In this document: positions 22,662-30,929 of the stretch, piece after piece
Layout of the letters: every line of letters starts with the position of its first letter
Numbering within the stretch: position 1 is the first letter of the stretch
Origin: Caulobacter endophyticus
GTDB taxonomy: Bacteria; Pseudomonadota; Alphaproteobacteria; Caulobacterales; Caulobacteraceae
NCBI RefSeq assembly: GCF_003116815.1
Contig: NZ_QDKQ01000050.1
Location: forward strand, 1 to 39,790
Length of the DNA stretch: 39,790 nt
Direction: 5' to 3'
Translations under genes and position numbers: made by a program
Notes under the pieces: generated by a model
Seen by the model: the letters and a program-made list of their open reading frames with translations, nothing else
Database searches by the model: none
Told to the model about the DNA's origin: nothing

Positions 22662-23579
22662 CTAGGCCCCGATCGTCTCCAGCTCGAACGGCGTTGTCTG
22701 ATAGACCTCGTTCAGCCAGTTGCCGATCAGCAGATGGGCGTGGCTGCGCCAGCGGTTGCGGGGAGGGCGGCTTGGGTCGTCGCCCGGAAAGTAGTGGGCC
22801 GGCGGCGGCGTAGCCGGATCGATCAGCCGGTCGCGGGCGTATTCGGCCGCCAGGGTGCCTGTCTCGTATTCCGGGTGGTTGAACATGTAGAGCCAGCGGC
22901 GGCGCACGTCCTCCAGCAGGCACAGGCCCGATTCCTCTGAATCGAGCAGCACTCGCAAGCTGCCGTCGGCCGGCAGATCCTCGGGCCGGACCTCGGTCCA
23001 GCGCGACACCGGAATGTCGATCTCGTCAGCCAGGCCCCGCAGATAGGGAGAGGCCGGCGCCAGGTTGGCGTGAGAAAACACGCCCGAGCGCTTGTCGGCC
23101 AGGACGTGCTTGGGCACGCCATGGAAGTGCCGGACCCCAGCCTGCGCGCCCCAGCAGACCGCGAGGCCGGCGTGCACGTGGGTCTGCGTCCAGTCGAAGA
23201 TCCGGGAAAGCTCGTCCCAGTAGCCGACCTCCTCGAACGGCAGGGTCTCGACCGGCGCGCCAGTGACGATCAGGCCGTCGAAGCGTTCGTGCCGCACTTC
23301 GTTCCAGGGGCGGTAGAAGGCCAGCATGTGCTCGGCCGAGGTGGTCTTGGGCGAGTGGCTGGACAACTGGATCAGCGACAGCTCGATCTGCAGCGGGCTG
23401 GCTCCCAGCAGGCGGGCGAACTGCCGCTCGGTGGTGGGCTTATCGGGCATCAGGTTCAGAAGGCCGATGCGCAGGGGGCGGATGTCCTGGCGGGCGGCTT
23501 CGGTGTCGGCCATCAACGACAGGCCTTCGGCTTCCAGCGAGGCGCGGGCCGGCAGGTTGTCGGGAATCTTGATGGGCAT
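22662..23579 (-). CDS. metA: Homoserine O-acyltransferase MetA (predicted acetyl-CoA specific)
   Basis: MetA acylates homoserine in the first committed step of methionine synthesis. The 305-residue protein has catalytic Cys142 in VCWGAQAG and His235 and Glu237 in FNHPEYE, exactly at the family positions. Residue 111 is Glu (GAPVETLPFEE). Known work on this family links Glu111 to acetyl-CoA use and Gly111 to succinyl-CoA use, so this enzyme is predicted to be an acetyltransferase (metAA) in spite of the common name homoserine succinyltransferase. The ATG lies 15 bases after the candidate riboswitch leader. The gene is convergent with nnr, 17 bp apart. Confidence 0.94.
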   Translation of the reverse strand: MPIKIPDNLPARASLEAEGLSLMADTEAARQDIRPLRIGLLNLMPDKPTTERQFARLLGASPLQIELSLIQLSSHSPKTTSAEHMLAFYRPWNEVRHERFDGLIVTGAPVETLPFEEVGYWDELSRIFDWTQTHVHAGLAVCWGAQAGVRHFHGVPKHVLADKRSGVFSHANLAPASPYLRGLADEIDIPVSRWTEVRPEDLPADGSLRVLLDSEESGLCLLEDVRRRWLYMFNHPEYETGTLAAEYARDRLIDPATPPPAHYFPGDDPSRPPRNRWRSHAHLLIGNWLNEVYQTTPFELETIGA

Positions 23580-23596
23580 GGCAGCGTCCGTCCGTC

Positions 23597-23724
23597 AAAA
23601 ACCAAGACGCGCGACGCTTTCCTAGGGATCACCCGTTTCGTTGCCGTCGCGGCCGCATCCCCCCGACGGGGCGCCACCTTGCTCGGGAAGCAGGTTGGCG
23701 TTGGGCGAGCCCAACTCTTGATGC
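23597..23724 (-). promoter_or_regulatory. Structured metA leader, candidate SAM-I-clan riboswitch
   Basis: Reading minus, P1 is GCATC (23724-23720) with GATGC (23659-23655). Inside it are P2 GTTGGG-CTCG-CCCAAC (23715-23700), P3 CGCCAACCTGCT with AGCAAGGTGGCG (23700-23672) and P4 CCCC-GTC-GGGG (23671-23661). These make a four-helix junction. P3 has an internal loop with AA on one side and a single U on the other, flanked by CC/GG pairs, as in the SAM-binding loop of SAM-I RNAs. AAGA follows P1, also as in SAM-I. Beyond lies CGCGACG/CGTCGCG (23651-23610) and a short T-tract (23601-23597), a possible but weak terminator. The kink-turn of classical SAM-I is absent, so this would be a compact SAM-I/IV-like form. 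Confidence 0.5.
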
Positions 23725-23807
23725 AGGCTTGGCTTTAAAGACCCAGGCTCGCGACCGCAAGGGGATGCGGCGGCGCGCCCGCGCTTCGGACAGGCGGGAG
23801 CGGGGCG

Positions 23808-23984
23808 TCAGGCTTCCAGGCGATGCAGCACGATCTCGGCGCGCACGCCTTCGTCGAACAGCCGGCTGCCGTAGTCGAGCGCGGCCTGGAACGATCTCTG
23901 CTCGACGGAATCGGTGAACACCACCTGACGGTCGCAGGTGACTTCCCATCCCGCCTCGGTCTGGCTGACCTCGATCGTCCGCAT
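23808..23984 (-). CDS. Very small hypothetical protein (58 aa)
   Basis: This 58-residue reading frame starts MRTIEVSQTEAGWEVTCDRQ, continues with SVEQRSFQAALDYGSRLFDEG and ends VRAEIVLHRLEA. Its ATG has a good GGAGAA site eight bases upstream, and third positions are GC-rich, which supports a real gene. The layout (two or three strands with a central W-x-V, a helix rich in Ala, then a last strand) is like DUF2188-type small proteins, but similarity is too weak to claim membership. It lies upstream of the metA leader on the same strand. Confidence 0.6.
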   Translation of the reverse strand: MRTIEVSQTEAGWEVTCDRQVVFTDSVEQRSFQAALDYGSRLFDEGVRAEIVLHRLEA

Positions 23985-24105
23985 ACGCTGTTCTCCTACG
24001 CTATGGCGTAGTTAACCGTCGCTGATGGGGAAAGGTTGCGTGCGAATCCACCAGAGTTCAAGCGCGGCTGAGTAGCGCTGGCGAAGCCCCGTGGTGGAGG
24101 GGGAA

Positions 24106-24149
24106 AACCGGCCCGGGCGTCAGTCGGGGGGGCAAGGCCCGGGCCGGTT
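24106..24149. terminator. Strong GC hairpin upstream of tRNA-Leu
   Basis: A perfect 13-bp inverted repeat (arm AACCGGCCCGGGC at 24106-24118, partner 24137-24149) with an 18-base loop. Minus-strand transcripts would meet a TTTT after the stem, so it may terminate minus-strand transcription. No gene that would need it was found on that strand immediately upstream. The rest of 23985-24279 holds no coding frame that I trust. Confidence 0.5.
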
Positions 24150-24279
24150 AATGTCCCGTGGCGTTACGCTCGGCGGGACACGATGAAAACGACGTCGCCC
24201 GAATGCAGTTCCGCAAGTTGTGAAAATTCTTCGCGGACACTTCAAATCTTTGCCGACGACGGCTAAGGCTCGCCACCAC

Positions 24280-24364
24280 GCGGATGTGGCGGAACTGGTA
24301 GACGCACTGGATTTAGGTTCCAGCGCCGAGAGGCGTGGAGGTTCGAGTCCTCTCATCCGCACCA
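24280..24364 (+). tRNA. tRNA-Leu (anticodon UAG)
   Basis: An 85-base cloverleaf with CCA encoded. The acceptor stem is GCGGATG/CATCCGC. The D-arm contains AACTGGTAGACGC. The anticodon stem CTGGA/TCCAG encloses TTTAGGT, giving anticodon UAG (reads CUN Leu codons). A long class II variable arm GCGCCGAGAGGCGT is present, as expected for tRNA-Leu. The T-arm has GGTTCGAGTCC. The gene is followed within two bases by a strong hairpin. Confidence 0.96.
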
Positions 24365-24365
24365 T

Positions 24366-24397
24366 GTCGCCGCGCGCAGCGTTTTGCGCGCGGCGAC
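24366..24397 (+). terminator. Hairpin immediately after tRNA-Leu
   Basis: A perfect 13-bp GC stem (24366-24378 with 24385-24397) and a six-base loop GCGTTT start two bases after the tRNA CCA end. There is no T-tract, so it may mark the 3' end for processing as well as slow polymerase. Confidence 0.65.
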
Positions 24398-24532
24398 GCC
24401 ATACCCTTTGATCGACGCGAAGTGTCGTGACATAAGGGCGCTCTTTCGCCGCCCCGGTGACGTGGGCGGCTATGATTTTTTGACCCCTGGGGCGGACGAC
24501 GGGCGCGGACGCCCGGATCCGAGAAGCTAAGA

Positions 24533-25897
24533 ATGTCGATGCAGATCGTTGAAAAGTCGGGCGAAGGCCTCAGCCGGGTTTACGGCGTTACGGTGCCCGC
24601 GAGTGAGCTGGCCACGCGTCTCGAGACCCGGATCGCCGAAGTCGCCCCCCAGATGAACGTCAAGGGCTTCCGCCCGGGCAAGGTGCCGGCCGCGCACGTG
24701 CGTCGCCTGTATGGCAAGGGCCTGATGGGCGAAGTCATCGAGCAGACGCTCAACGAGACCACCCAGAAGATCCTGGACGACAACAAGCTGCGTCCGGCCG
24801 GTCAGCCCGACCTGAAGCCGACCTCCGACATGGACAAGGTCATCGCCGGCGGCGAGGACCTGGCCTTCGAGCTGGCCGTCGAGATCATGCCGGAGTTCGA
24901 GCCGATCGATCCGTCGACCATCGAGCTGGTCAAGCCGGTCTACCAGATCGAGGATTCGGAAGTCGAAGAGGCCCTGGCCGAGCTGGCCAAGCAGGCTCGC
25001 ACCTACGAGCCGCGCAAGGGCAAGAGCCTGAAGGCCAAGGACGGCGACCAGCTGCTGATCGACTTCGTCGGCACCATCGACGGCGTCGCCTTCGCCGGCG
25101 GCACGGCCAACGACGCCGAGCTGGTGCTCGGTTCGGGTCAGTTCATCCCGGGCTTCGAAGAGCAACTGGTCGGCGCCAAGCCGGAAGACGTCGTCACCGT
25201 GAAGGTGAAGTTCCCGGAAGACTACCAGGCCGCCGAGCTGGCCGGTAAGGACGCCGAGTTCGCCACCACCGTGAAGGAAGTCCGCGCCCCGGTTGACGCC
25301 GAAGCCGACGACGAGCTGGCCAAGCGCCTGGGCCTGGCCGACCTGGCCGCCCTGAAGGACCTGATGAAGTCCAACCTGGAAGGCCGCTACACCAACAGCT
25401 CGCGCTTCAAGCTCAAGCGCGCCCTGCTGGACGTGCTGGACAGCAAGCACGACTTCGCCCTGCCGCCGCGCATGGTCGAAGCTGAGTTCGCCGGCATCTG
25501 GCAGCAGGTCCAGGCCGACAAGACCCAAGGCGGCCTGCCGCCGGAAGACGCCGACAAGACCGAAGAGCAACTGCAGGACGAGTACAAGAAGATCGCCGAG
25601 CGCCGCGTGCGCCTGGGTCTGGTGCTCGCCGAGATCGGCCGCAAGAACGACGTCGTCGTCACCGACCAGGAACTGAACGAAGCGATCGTCCGCGAAGCCC
25701 GCCAGTATGGCGCCCAGGCCCAGCAGGTGTTCGACATGTACCGCCAGCGCGCCGACCTGCAGGCCTCGCTGCGCGCCCCGATCTATGAAGACAAGGTCGT
25801 CGACCTGATCTTCGGCAAGGCCAAGATCGAGGAAAAGGCCGTCTCCAAGGAAGAGCTCCTTGAAGAAGACGACCTGCCGGAAGGCTACGGCGGCTAA
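24533..25897 (+). CDS. tig: Trigger factor
   Basis: Trigger factor is the ribosome-bound chaperone that meets nascent chains at the exit tunnel. The 454-residue protein has the N-terminal ribosome-binding signature GFRPGKVP near residue 45. A central FKBP-type prolyl isomerase domain (about 150-245) contains [19 protein letters not shown] and [17 protein letters not shown] helical C-terminal chaperone domain follows. The start at 24533 has GAGAAG six bases upstream; the alternative ATG at 24539 aligns with the shorter N-terminus of many homologues. The C-terminus is acidic ([15 protein letters not shown]). It heads the tig-clpP-cicA-clpX region. Confidence 0.96.
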   Translation: MSMQIVEKSGEGLSRVYGVTVPASELATRLETRIAEVAPQMNVKGFRPGKVPAAHVRRLYGKGLMGEVIEQTLNETTQKILDDNKLRPAGQPDLKPTSDMDKVIAGGEDLAFELAVEIMPEFEPIDPSTIELVKPVYQIEDSEVEEALAELAKQARTYEPRKGKSLKAKDGDQLLIDFVGTIDGVAFAGGTANDAELVLGSGQFIPGFEEQLVGAKPEDVVTVKVKFPEDYQAAELAGKDAEFATTVKEVRAPVDAEADDELAKRLGLADLAALKDLMKSNLEGRYTNSSRFKLKRALLDVLDSKHDFALPPRMVEAEFAGIWQQVQADKTQGGLPPEDADKTEEQLQDEYKKIAERRVRLGLVLAEIGRKNDVVVTDQELNEAIVREARQYGAQAQQVFDMYRQRADLQASLRAPIYEDKVVDLIFGKAKIEEKAVSKEELLEEDDLPEGYGG

Positions 25898-25925
25898 GGC
25901 CATCGCTCCTTCGGGAAGCCGATAG

Positions 25926-25961
25926 AAAGGCGCGGATCGCAAGGTCCGCGCCTTTTCTTTT
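25926..25961 (+). terminator. Intrinsic terminator after tig
   Basis: An 11-bp stem (AAAGGCGCGGA/TCCGCGCCTTT) with an eight-base loop is followed by TTTTCTTTT. It makes clpP independent of tig. Confidence 0.92.
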
Positions 25962-26082
25962 GCGCAGTTTCGTTTGGGGCCGGCGCCTTGCAACCTGTTA
26001 AGCGCCACGCGATATGCGTCAGGAGCGCTGGCGCGACGGTGATTCGCGCCCGCAAAGACATTTCGAGAAGGGCGAACCCCAC

Positions 26083-26712
26083 ATGATGTACGATCCGGTC
26101 GAGACGGCGATGAACCTGGTTCCGATGGTGGTCGAGCAGACCAGCCGCGGCGAACGCGCCTTCGACATCTTCTCGCGCCTGCTCAAGGAGCGGATCATCT
26201 TCCTGACCGGCCCGGTCGAGGATGGCATGGCCTCGCTGATCTGCGCACAGCTGCTCTTCCTGGAGTCCGAGAACCCCAAGAAGGAAATCGCCATGTACAT
26301 CAACTCGCCGGGCGGCGTGGTGACCTCGGGCCTGGCGATCTACGACACCATGCAATACATCAAGAGCCCGGTGACGACGGTGTGCATGGGCATGGCCGCC
26401 TCGATGGGCAGCCTGCTGCTCTGCGCCGGCGCGCCCGGCCAGCGCATCGCCCTGCCGAACGCCCGCATCATGGTCCACCAGCCGTCGGGCGGCTTCCGCG
26501 GCCAGGCCTCGGACATCATGCGCCACGCCGAGGACATCTCGAAGACCAAGCGTCGCCTGAACGAGATCTACGTCAAGCACTGCGGCCGCACCTATGAGGA
26601 AGTCGAGCGCGACCTGGATCGCGACAACTTCATGAGCGCCGAGGAAGCCAAGGCCTGGGGCCTGATCGACCAGATCAACGAGAACCGCGAAACCTCGGAA
26701 GCCGGCGCGTAA
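26083..26712 (+). CDS. clpP: ATP-dependent Clp protease proteolytic subunit
   Basis: ClpP forms the tetradecameric peptidase of ClpXP and ClpAP. In Caulobacter ClpXP removes the cell-cycle regulator CtrA and is essential. The 209-residue protein has the catalytic triad: Ser107 in [11 protein letters not shown], His132 in IMVHQPSGG and Asp181 in ERDLDRD, with spacing equal to E. coli. INSPGGVV is the oxyanion-strand motif. The ATG at 26083 follows GAAGGGCG; an upstream in-frame ATG at 26014 would add 23 unconserved residues. Transcription is separate from tig (terminator between) and ends at its own terminator. Confidence 0.97.
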   Translation: MMYDPVETAMNLVPMVVEQTSRGERAFDIFSRLLKERIIFLTGPVEDGMASLICAQLLFLESENPKKEIAMYINSPGGVVTSGLAIYDTMQYIKSPVTTVCMGMAASMGSLLLCAGAPGQRIALPNARIMVHQPSGGFRGQASDIMRHAEDISKTKRRLNEIYVKHCGRTYEEVERDLDRDNFMSAEEAKAWGLIDQINENRETSEAGA

Positions 26713-26736
26713 CGCTTCACGCGGGACGCAGGAACG

Positions 26737-26770
26737 AGCCGCCGGCCGAATGGTCGGCGGCTTTTTTTTG
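26737..26770 (+). terminator. Intrinsic terminator after clpP
   Basis: An 11-bp stem (AGCCGCCGGCC/GGTCGGCGGCT) with a GAAT loop is followed by eight T residues, the strongest T-tract in this window. Confidence 0.95.
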
Positions 26771-26892
26771 CCGTAGCGATGGTCCCGCTTTGGCCATGGG
26801 CGGGCGATTGGGTGAAACAAACCGGCCCCAGATCGGCCGGGCAGGGCGGCGACAAGGATCGCATGACGATCCTCATCCTCCGGAGCCCGGCC

Positions 26893-27426
26893 ATGACCCT
26901 GCGTCGCCGTCTTTCGCTGTTCTCGGCCCTCGCGGCCTTCCTGGCCCTGGCTGGCGCGGCCGCCAACGCCCAGGGGCTGTCCGATCAGACCCCGCGCCAC
27001 GGGATCGCCACCCTGCGCGTCGGCGTCAGCCCCGAGCAGGTGCAGCAGATCGTCTCCGACCGCCTGCTGCAGGACGGCGTGACCGCGGGCCTGGCCACGC
27101 TGCGCCAGAACCTCTCTCTGACGCCGGCCCAGCAGGCCCGCTGGCGCGAGTTCATCCTGGCCTCCACCGCCAGGCCCGCCGGCATGGTCCTGGCGGTGGC
27201 CGCGCCGGAGGACGAGACCCCCCTGGCCAAGGCCCGCGCGGGCCTTGCACTGCAACGCGAGCAACTGGCCGTCGAGCAGCGGCGGGTGAAGGTGATGGGG
27301 CGGTTCTACAGGGCCCTGGACGATGATCAGCGCGCCGTCTTCGACCAGGCCTATTCGGCGATCGGCAGCCTGTCGGTCAGCACCCAGGCCCCGGGGTTGG
27401 CGTCGGCCGGGGCCAGCGTGGAGTAG
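26893..27426 (+). CDS. Exported helical protein, LTxxQ/Spy-like
   Basis: This 177-residue protein begins MTLRRRLSLFSALAAFLALA, a typical signal peptide ending ANAQG, so it should be periplasmic. The mature protein is helical and contains LSLTPAQQARWREFI, resembling the LTxxQ motif of the Spy/CpxP family of periplasmic ATP-independent chaperones. A second helix near ALDDDQRAVFDQAY repeats the motif type. Membership is tentative. The start at 26893 gives a clean signal peptide with GGAG upstream; the ATG at 26863 has its own AAGGA and would add ten residues. It lies between clpP and cicA. Confidence 0.72.
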   Translation: MTLRRRLSLFSALAAFLALAGAAANAQGLSDQTPRHGIATLRVGVSPEQVQQIVSDRLLQDGVTAGLATLRQNLSLTPAQQARWREFILASTARPAGMVLAVAAPEDETPLAKARAGLALQREQLAVEQRRVKVMGRFYRALDDDQRAVFDQAYSAIGSLSVSTQAPGLASAGASVE

Positions 27427-27438
27427 CGACGTCAGCAA

Positions 27439-27577
27439 GGATCCTCCCCCTGAAGGAGGAGGCAGCCCGAAGGGCCGGAGGGGGAAGTTACTGCTGACGT
27501 CGAGAGGGACTGCTGGCTCACGAGCCACATCCCCCCGTCGGCTTCGCCGACACCTCCCCCTTCCGGGGGGAGGATCT
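27439..27577. repeat. Intergenic palindromic repeat, copy 2 (full length)
   Basis: The same architecture as the copy at 122-260: GATCCTCCCCCT at one end, GGGGGGAGGATC at the other, and an inner GTCGGCTTCGCCGAC. The middle keeps CTGACGTCGAG and the GCTGGCTCAC stretch. It ends five bases from the convergent cicA stop, so it occupies almost the whole gap between the LTxxQ-like gene and cicA. Confidence 0.88.
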
Positions 27578-27582
27578 GTGTT

Positions 27583-28269
27583 CTAGACCGGCTTGCCCTT
27601 GAAGATGCGGTAGCCGCGCTCCTGGGCGATGGCCAGCATCTCGGTGTCGCCCGAGGTGTCGCCATAGGCGGCGGCCAGCTTCACGCGCTCGCCGAACGTC
27701 TCGCGCAGGCGCACCACCTTCTCGGGGCCCCGGCAATTGGGACCTGAAAGGCCGCCGATCACCTTGCCGTTCAGGTCGTAGGCCAGCTTGGTGCCGATCA
27801 GCAGATCCGCGCCGATGCCGCGCGCGAACGGAGCCACCACCACGTCGGGCGAGGCGGTGACGATCACCATCTTCGCGCCCTGCGCCCGCCAGCGCCGCCA
27901 CACCGCCAGGGCGTCGGGGCGGAACAGGCTCTGGGCGTGGGTCTCGGCGAAGGTGCGGGCCTGGGCCTCAAGCCGCTCCTGCGGCACGCCCTTCAGGAAC
28001 TCGCGGATCGCCGCGGCCTTGATGCGGCCGCGATCGCGGTGGAACAGGTAGGAGAGGGCGGCCGGCGCCAGGCGGATCATGCCCATGGTCCAGCGGCCGC
28101 TGCTCACGCGCCACTTCAGGAAGGCCGTGAAGCTGTCGCGCACCGTCAGGGTGCCGTCGAAGTCGAAGGCCACCAGCGGCGGGCTGGCTTCGGTGTGCGT
28201 CGGGGCGTGAGCGTCCTGCGGGCCCTCGGGCGACGTCTCGTGAATCTCGGCCATCTCGTCTCCGCCCAT
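27583..28269 (-). CDS. cicA: HAD-family phosphatase CicA
   Basis: CicA is a HAD-IB (phosphoserine-phosphatase-like) protein encoded between clpP and clpX in Caulobacter, where its dosage has been reported to affect growth and cell shape. The 228-residue product has motif I VAFDFDGTLTVRDSF near residue 35, motif II IVTASPDVV and motif III-IV YGDTSGDTEML near 205, all complete. The substrate is not known. I chose the ATG at 28269, eight bases after AAGGAG; the ATG at 28254 is also possible. It is on the minus strand while its neighbours are on plus, so it is convergent to the LTxxQ-like gene and divergent from clpX. Confidence 0.9.
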   Translation of the reverse strand: MGGDEMAEIHETSPEGPQDAHAPTHTEASPPLVAFDFDGTLTVRDSFTAFLKWRVSSGRWTMGMIRLAPAALSYLFHRDRGRIKAAAIREFLKGVPQERLEAQARTFAETHAQSLFRPDALAVWRRWRAQGAKMVIVTASPDVVVAPFARGIGADLLIGTKLAYDLNGKVIGGLSGPNCRGPEKVVRLRETFGERVKLAAAYGDTSGDTEMLAIAQERGYRIFKGKPV

Positions 28270-28599
28270 CGGGCGAACTCCTTCTTGCGGCGTCGCTTGC
28301 AGCACGATTCCGCACGCTTGCAGAAAGATTAGAGGCTGCGGCGATGTTCCGCAGCCCACGGAACGCTTGCTTTGGCCTACAGTCGTCCCATCTAGGGATG
28401 GAATCCCATGGTCAGAACCGAAACATCCACGAACTTGGCGCCGGAAACGGGCTCCAAGGCTTGTGCCGCGCGTTCGGATCGGGGAATGTCAAGGATTAGA
28501 CAACTCCCCCTGGGTATCCTGTTGCTTCGGTGGCGGGATACGCGTTGGGAGTCGGCGGTAGCGGCTTTCGCCGTATCCGCCCTAGCGTGAGAAGCGACC
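28270..28599. other. Divergent promoter region, cicA/clpX
   Basis: No gene is supported here. A 60-codon reading frame at 28408-28590 lacks conserved features and a good ribosome site. The region must hold promoters for cicA and clpX. A TTGACA on the minus strand near 28490 has no convincing -10 partner. GTGAGAAG before the clpX ATG is its ribosome site. Confidence 0.6.
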
Positions 28600-29862
<1,263 letters not shown>

Positions 29863-29888
29863 CCGCCGACGACGCAAGCTGAAACGAG

Positions 29889-29924
29889 AACGGCGGGTTC
29901 GCAAGAACCCGCCGTTTTTGTTTT
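29889..29924 (+). terminator. Intrinsic terminator after clpX
   Basis: A perfect 12-bp stem (AACGGCGGGTTC/GAACCCGCCGTT) with a GCAA tetraloop and TTTTTGTTTT. It abuts a half copy of the intergenic repeat. Confidence 0.95.
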
Positions 29925-29972
29925 GATCCTCCCCTGAAGGGGGAGGCAGCCCGGAGGGCCGGAGGGGGAAGT
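29925..29972. repeat. Half copy of the intergenic palindromic repeat
   Basis: It starts GATCCTCCCCTGAAGGGGGAGG and runs through GCCCGGAGGGCCGGAGGGGGAAGT, matching the left half of the full elements. The right half is missing and a different palindrome follows. Confidence 0.8.
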
Positions 29973-29999
29973 TGCTACTGAGGCGCACCCCCACCCGCA

Positions 30000-30087
30000 A
30001 ATCCCCGCGAAAGCGGGGACCCAGGTGTTTTATCGTCGAGCGCCCCGGGCTTCAGAAAAAGCCTGGGTCCCCGCTTTCGCGGGGATT
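30000..30087. repeat. Inverted repeat with perfect 26-bp arms
   Basis: The arms 30000-30025 and 30062-30087 are exact complements. Each arm holds its own smaller palindrome CCCCGCGAAAGCGGGG, followed by ACCCAGG. The 36-base middle contains CGCCCCGGGCTTC. Elements with the CCCCGCGAAAGCGGGG core are common between genes in Caulobacter and sphingomonad genomes. It carries no coding sequence. Confidence 0.85.
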
Positions 30088-30654
30088 GGACGGAGTTGTG
30101 GGCCGCACGGGGATAGACGCCGCTCCATCCACGGCGAGTTCGTCAAAGACCCCAACCAATCCAACGCCCTACAACTTTCTCACCCAAACTTATCAGACGC
30201 GCTCAGCCCTAGTGCATAATCACATAGTCCCCGCCATGGGGAGGGCTCTTGGTACCGGCCCAAGCGTGGCGAGGACCGCATCGAGCGGGGCCGCAAGGCG
30301 GGTATCGGGAAGGCGGGAGAGGGTCTGTCCGTGGATAGATCCGGGGCCCTGCGAAGCCTTCCTGGACAAGCTTGCGGGTCGACAGGGCCGGGATCGTCAA
30401 ACCGGCCTAACAGGATCAGCCGAGGCCGCGCCGGATCACCGCGGGGCTATTGGTCCTGCCCGTCCGGGGGAAAGGCTGGCCCTTGGGTTGAAACATCACC
30501 CGCGCCTCTGGCCCCTCCGAGACAAATGATGCGGCGGAGCGGTCGACGAAGCCGAAACGCTAAACAAACACACGGTCTCCGGGCTCCGCCCGGCCGCTCC
30601 GCGCCTCCCCGAACTAACGCGCTATCGCGCGGGAGACTGCGAAGTCGCGCCCAA
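30088..30654. other. Gene-free stretch between repeats, possibly structured RNA
   Basis: I find no credible protein gene here: open frames have unlike codon use and no ribosome site. The base composition changes, AT-richer at 30140-30220 and very GC-rich after. In the GC-rich part ATCCGGGGCCCTG (30339) can pair with CAGGGCCGGGAT (30383), and AGGACC (30272) with GGTCCT (30452). This would allow a folded transcript of about 250-300 bases. I could not match tmRNA, RNase P RNA, SRP RNA or 6S RNA by eye. Confidence 0.35.
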
Positions 30655-30790
30655 AGATCCTCCCCCTGAAGGGGGAGGTGGCCCGCAGGGCCGGAGGGGG
30701 AAGTGTCTGATGAGGTCAGCACATCCCCGACGCAGCTATCCCTTCCCCCTCAGTCGCTCCGCGACAGCTCCCCCTTCAGGGGGAGCATCT
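30655..30790. repeat. Intergenic palindromic repeat, copy 3 (diverged right half)
   Basis: The left end AGATCCTCCCCCTGAAGGGG equals that of copy 1. The right end CCCTTCAGGGGGAGCATCT is its complement with one mismatch. The middle differs: CAGTCGCTCCGCGACAGC replaces the GTCGGCTTCGCCGAC motif while keeping a small stem. It lies 139 bp upstream of aspS. Confidence 0.85.
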
Positions 30791-30929
30791 GGAGGAACGG
30801 GCCGGAGGGGCCTTGCGCCGCGCGCCAGCTCAAAGGTCCAGATCCGCCAACGCCCTCAGAATCCTTGACATAAACGCCCCCGCATGCGCCTTTCCGCGCC
30901 TTACAAATCAACGCGTTTCGAAGCCTTTC

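Noticed and set aside
23597..23724. SAM-II, SAH or cobalamin riboswitch as the metA leader
   Set aside because: SAM-II GATTT/GCTAAA elements, the SAH core and the GCCACTG B12 box are all absent; the four-helix junction fits the SAM-I clan better.
28408..28590. 60-codon frame upstream of clpX
   Set aside because: No ribosome site, no domain, lies in the divergent promoter region and ends just before the clpX ribosome site.
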